A stretch of 5,624 nucleotides of DNA from Thiomicrorhabdus sp. (GTDB taxonomy: Bacteria > Pseudomonadota > Gammaproteobacteria > Thiomicrospirales > Thiomicrospiraceae): the NCBI GenBank assembly GCA_015488565.1, contig WFNQ01000146.1, positions 1-5,624 of the forward strand, read 5' to 3'. Within the stretch, counting starts at the first letter, position 1; each line of letters starts with the position of its first letter. Made by a program: the position numbers and the translations under genes. This document shows positions 4,642-5,624 of the stretch, piece by piece. The notes beneath the pieces are model-generated. The model saw only the letters and a list, made by a program, of their open reading frames with translations, was not told the DNA's origin and did not search any database.

Positions 4642-5624
4642 TTATTGCAATGGCTCAAACAGTGTTTTTAGGTCATCTGCGGTGAGCTTAGCGTCTTGTT
4701 CTTTTTTGCCTTTGCCATAAACACCTTGTGCTAAGGCTTGTTTTTTGGCTTGCATGGCTAATATTTTCTCTTCTAGGGAGTTTTCAGTAATGAGCTTATA
4801 GACAAATACGGGATTTTTTTGGCCGATTCGGTGCGCACGGTCGGTCGCTTGATTTTCGGCGGCTGGGTTCCACCATGGATCGTAGTGAATAACCACGTCG
4901 GCTTCGGCCAAGTTTAATCCTACGCCGCCTGCTTTGAGGCTGATGAGAAAAATATTGGCTTCTCCACTTTTAAATTTTTCAATGGCTTCATCGCGTTTAC
5001 GTGTTTGCCCTGTGAGTTTGCTGTAAGCAATTCCTCGTTCGATGAGGGCATTTTCAATAATGGTGAGCATTTTGGTGAATTGAGAGAAGAGTAGAATGCG
5101 TCGGCCTTCTTCCAGCATCTCTGGCACGCTGTCCATCAACCATTCCATTTTGGCCGATTCGTTGACGTTTTGGGCTTGCTTGAGTGAGAGGATAGCAGGA
5201 TCGCAACAGGTTTGACGTAATTTGAGTAGCGCATCCAAAATCATAATGTGACTACGCCCTAAGCCTTTACTGGCAATACTATCACGTACTTTTTTCTCCA
5301 TAGTTAAGCGAATACTTTCATACAGCGTAGCTTGTTTTTTACCTAATCGGACGGTGCTAATAATTTCAGTTTTTTCAGGAAGTTCGTTAACCACTTCGCT
5401 TTTGCTTCGGCGTAACATAAAGGGCGAAATGCGTTTAGTCAGACGCGCTTGTTGCTCGGCATTGCCGTGTTTTTCAATGGGGGTACGAAATAGTTGTTTG
5501 AATTGTTTGTCATTGCCGAGTAAACCGGGCATGACAAAATCAAACAGCGCCCAGAGTTCACCAAGATGGTTTTCCATTGGGGTTCCCGTTAAGCAAAGAC
5601 GGTGCTCTGCTTTGATATTACGCA
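4642..5624 (-). CDS. SNF2-family DNA helicase/ATPase, C-terminal part
   Basis: The frame is open to the window edge, so the ATG at 5577 is internal and the gene's 5' end lies outside; about 326 residues are visible. They form the second RecA-like lobe of an SNF2-family ATPase, which translocates on double-stranded DNA using ATP. Motif III is LTGTP at 5578-5592, followed by MENHLGELWALFDFV, the usual SNF2 continuation. Then come ISPFMLRRSKSEV, LRQTCCDP (where LRQxCxHP is common), motif IV ILLFSQFTKML (about 5080-5097), motif V SLKAGGVGLNL (4909-4941), the DPWWNPAAENQATDRAHRIGQ region with motif VI (4819-4851), and a SLEEKI helix. The lysine-rich tail (GKGKKEQDAKLTADDLKTLFEPL) is normal for bacterial members. 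Walker A and B motifs lie in the missing part. The precise partner or role cannot be told from this piece; a bacterial SWIM/SNF2-type protein is likely. It converges with the DUF4332 gene. Confidence 0.95.
   Translation of the reverse strand, partial: RNIKAEHRLCLTGTPMENHLGELWALFDFVMPGLLGNDKQFKQLFRTPIEKHGNAEQQARLTKRISPFMLRRSKSEVVNELPEKTEIISTVRLGKKQATLYESIRLTMEKKVRDSIASKGLGRSHIMILDALLKLRQTCCDPAILSLKQAQNVNESAKMEWLMDSVPEMLEEGRRILLFSQFTKMLTIIENALIERGIAYSKLTGQTRKRDEAIEKFKSGEANIFLISLKAGGVGLNLAEADVVIHYDPWWNPAAENQATDRAHRIGQKNPVFVYKLITENSLEEKILAMQAKKQALAQGVYGKGKKEQDAKLTADDLKTLFEPLQ

Noticed and set aside
5575..5577. ATG as the start of the helicase gene
   Set aside because: The frame continues upstream to the window edge and includes LTGTP (motif III) before this codon, so it is an internal methionine.

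Overview
This window looks like ordinary chromosome from a gammaproteobacterium of moderate to low GC. The basis is a three-gene ferrous iron operon of the feoA-feoB-feoC type (FeoC-like winged-helix proteins are mainly gammaproteobacterial), together with a YidB/DUF937 protein and a DUF4332 protein of types I associate with that class. A sulfur-oxidiser-like relative (Thiomicrospira/Thiomicrorhabdus type) is a guess from memory, not something the sequence proves. No tRNA, rRNA, CRISPR array or intact transposase is visible.

Layout. Bases 1-407 are non-coding: two same-orientation copies of a roughly 55-base repeat, several hairpins and long G/C homopolymers, resembling the debris of a small repeat family downstream of the feo operon. 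Bases 408-3314 (minus strand) hold feoA, feoB and feoC in that transcriptional order. feoA and feoB overlap by ATGA, and feoC follows 37 bases later behind a poly-A/poly-G leader. Bases 3315-3517 are a divergent promoter region. Toward feoA there is a good sigma70-type promoter (TTGAAC, 17 bases, TATTCT) overlapped by two Fur-box-like sites. Toward the plus-strand genes there is a TTGACA-led promoter. Bases 3518-4411 (plus strand) hold a YidB-like protein and a DUF4332 helix-hairpin-helix protein, each with a good Shine-Dalgarno sequence, probably co-transcribed. Bases 4412-4641 are a convergent intergenic gap with two hairpins and a C8 run. Bases 4642-5624 (minus strand) are the C-terminal part of an SNF2-family helicase whose N-terminal half lies beyond the window.

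How it fits together. FeoB is the GTP-dependent Fe(II) permease of the inner membrane; FeoA (SH3-like) and FeoC (winged helix with cysteines) are its small cytoplasmic partners. The Fur-like sites over the feoA promoter indicate repression when iron is plentiful. The YidB/DUF4332 pair shares the promoter region but has no established link to iron.

The most notable signals are these: (i) runs of seven or eight G/C at five places in otherwise AT-rich DNA, one being a C7 inside codons 19-22 of feoB where any one-base slip ends translation within a dozen codons, and another forming the feoC ribosome-binding region; (ii) the repeat pair downstream of feoC; (iii) the uncharacterised YidB-like/DUF4332 gene pair. 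I did not find convincing evidence for a wholly new system.
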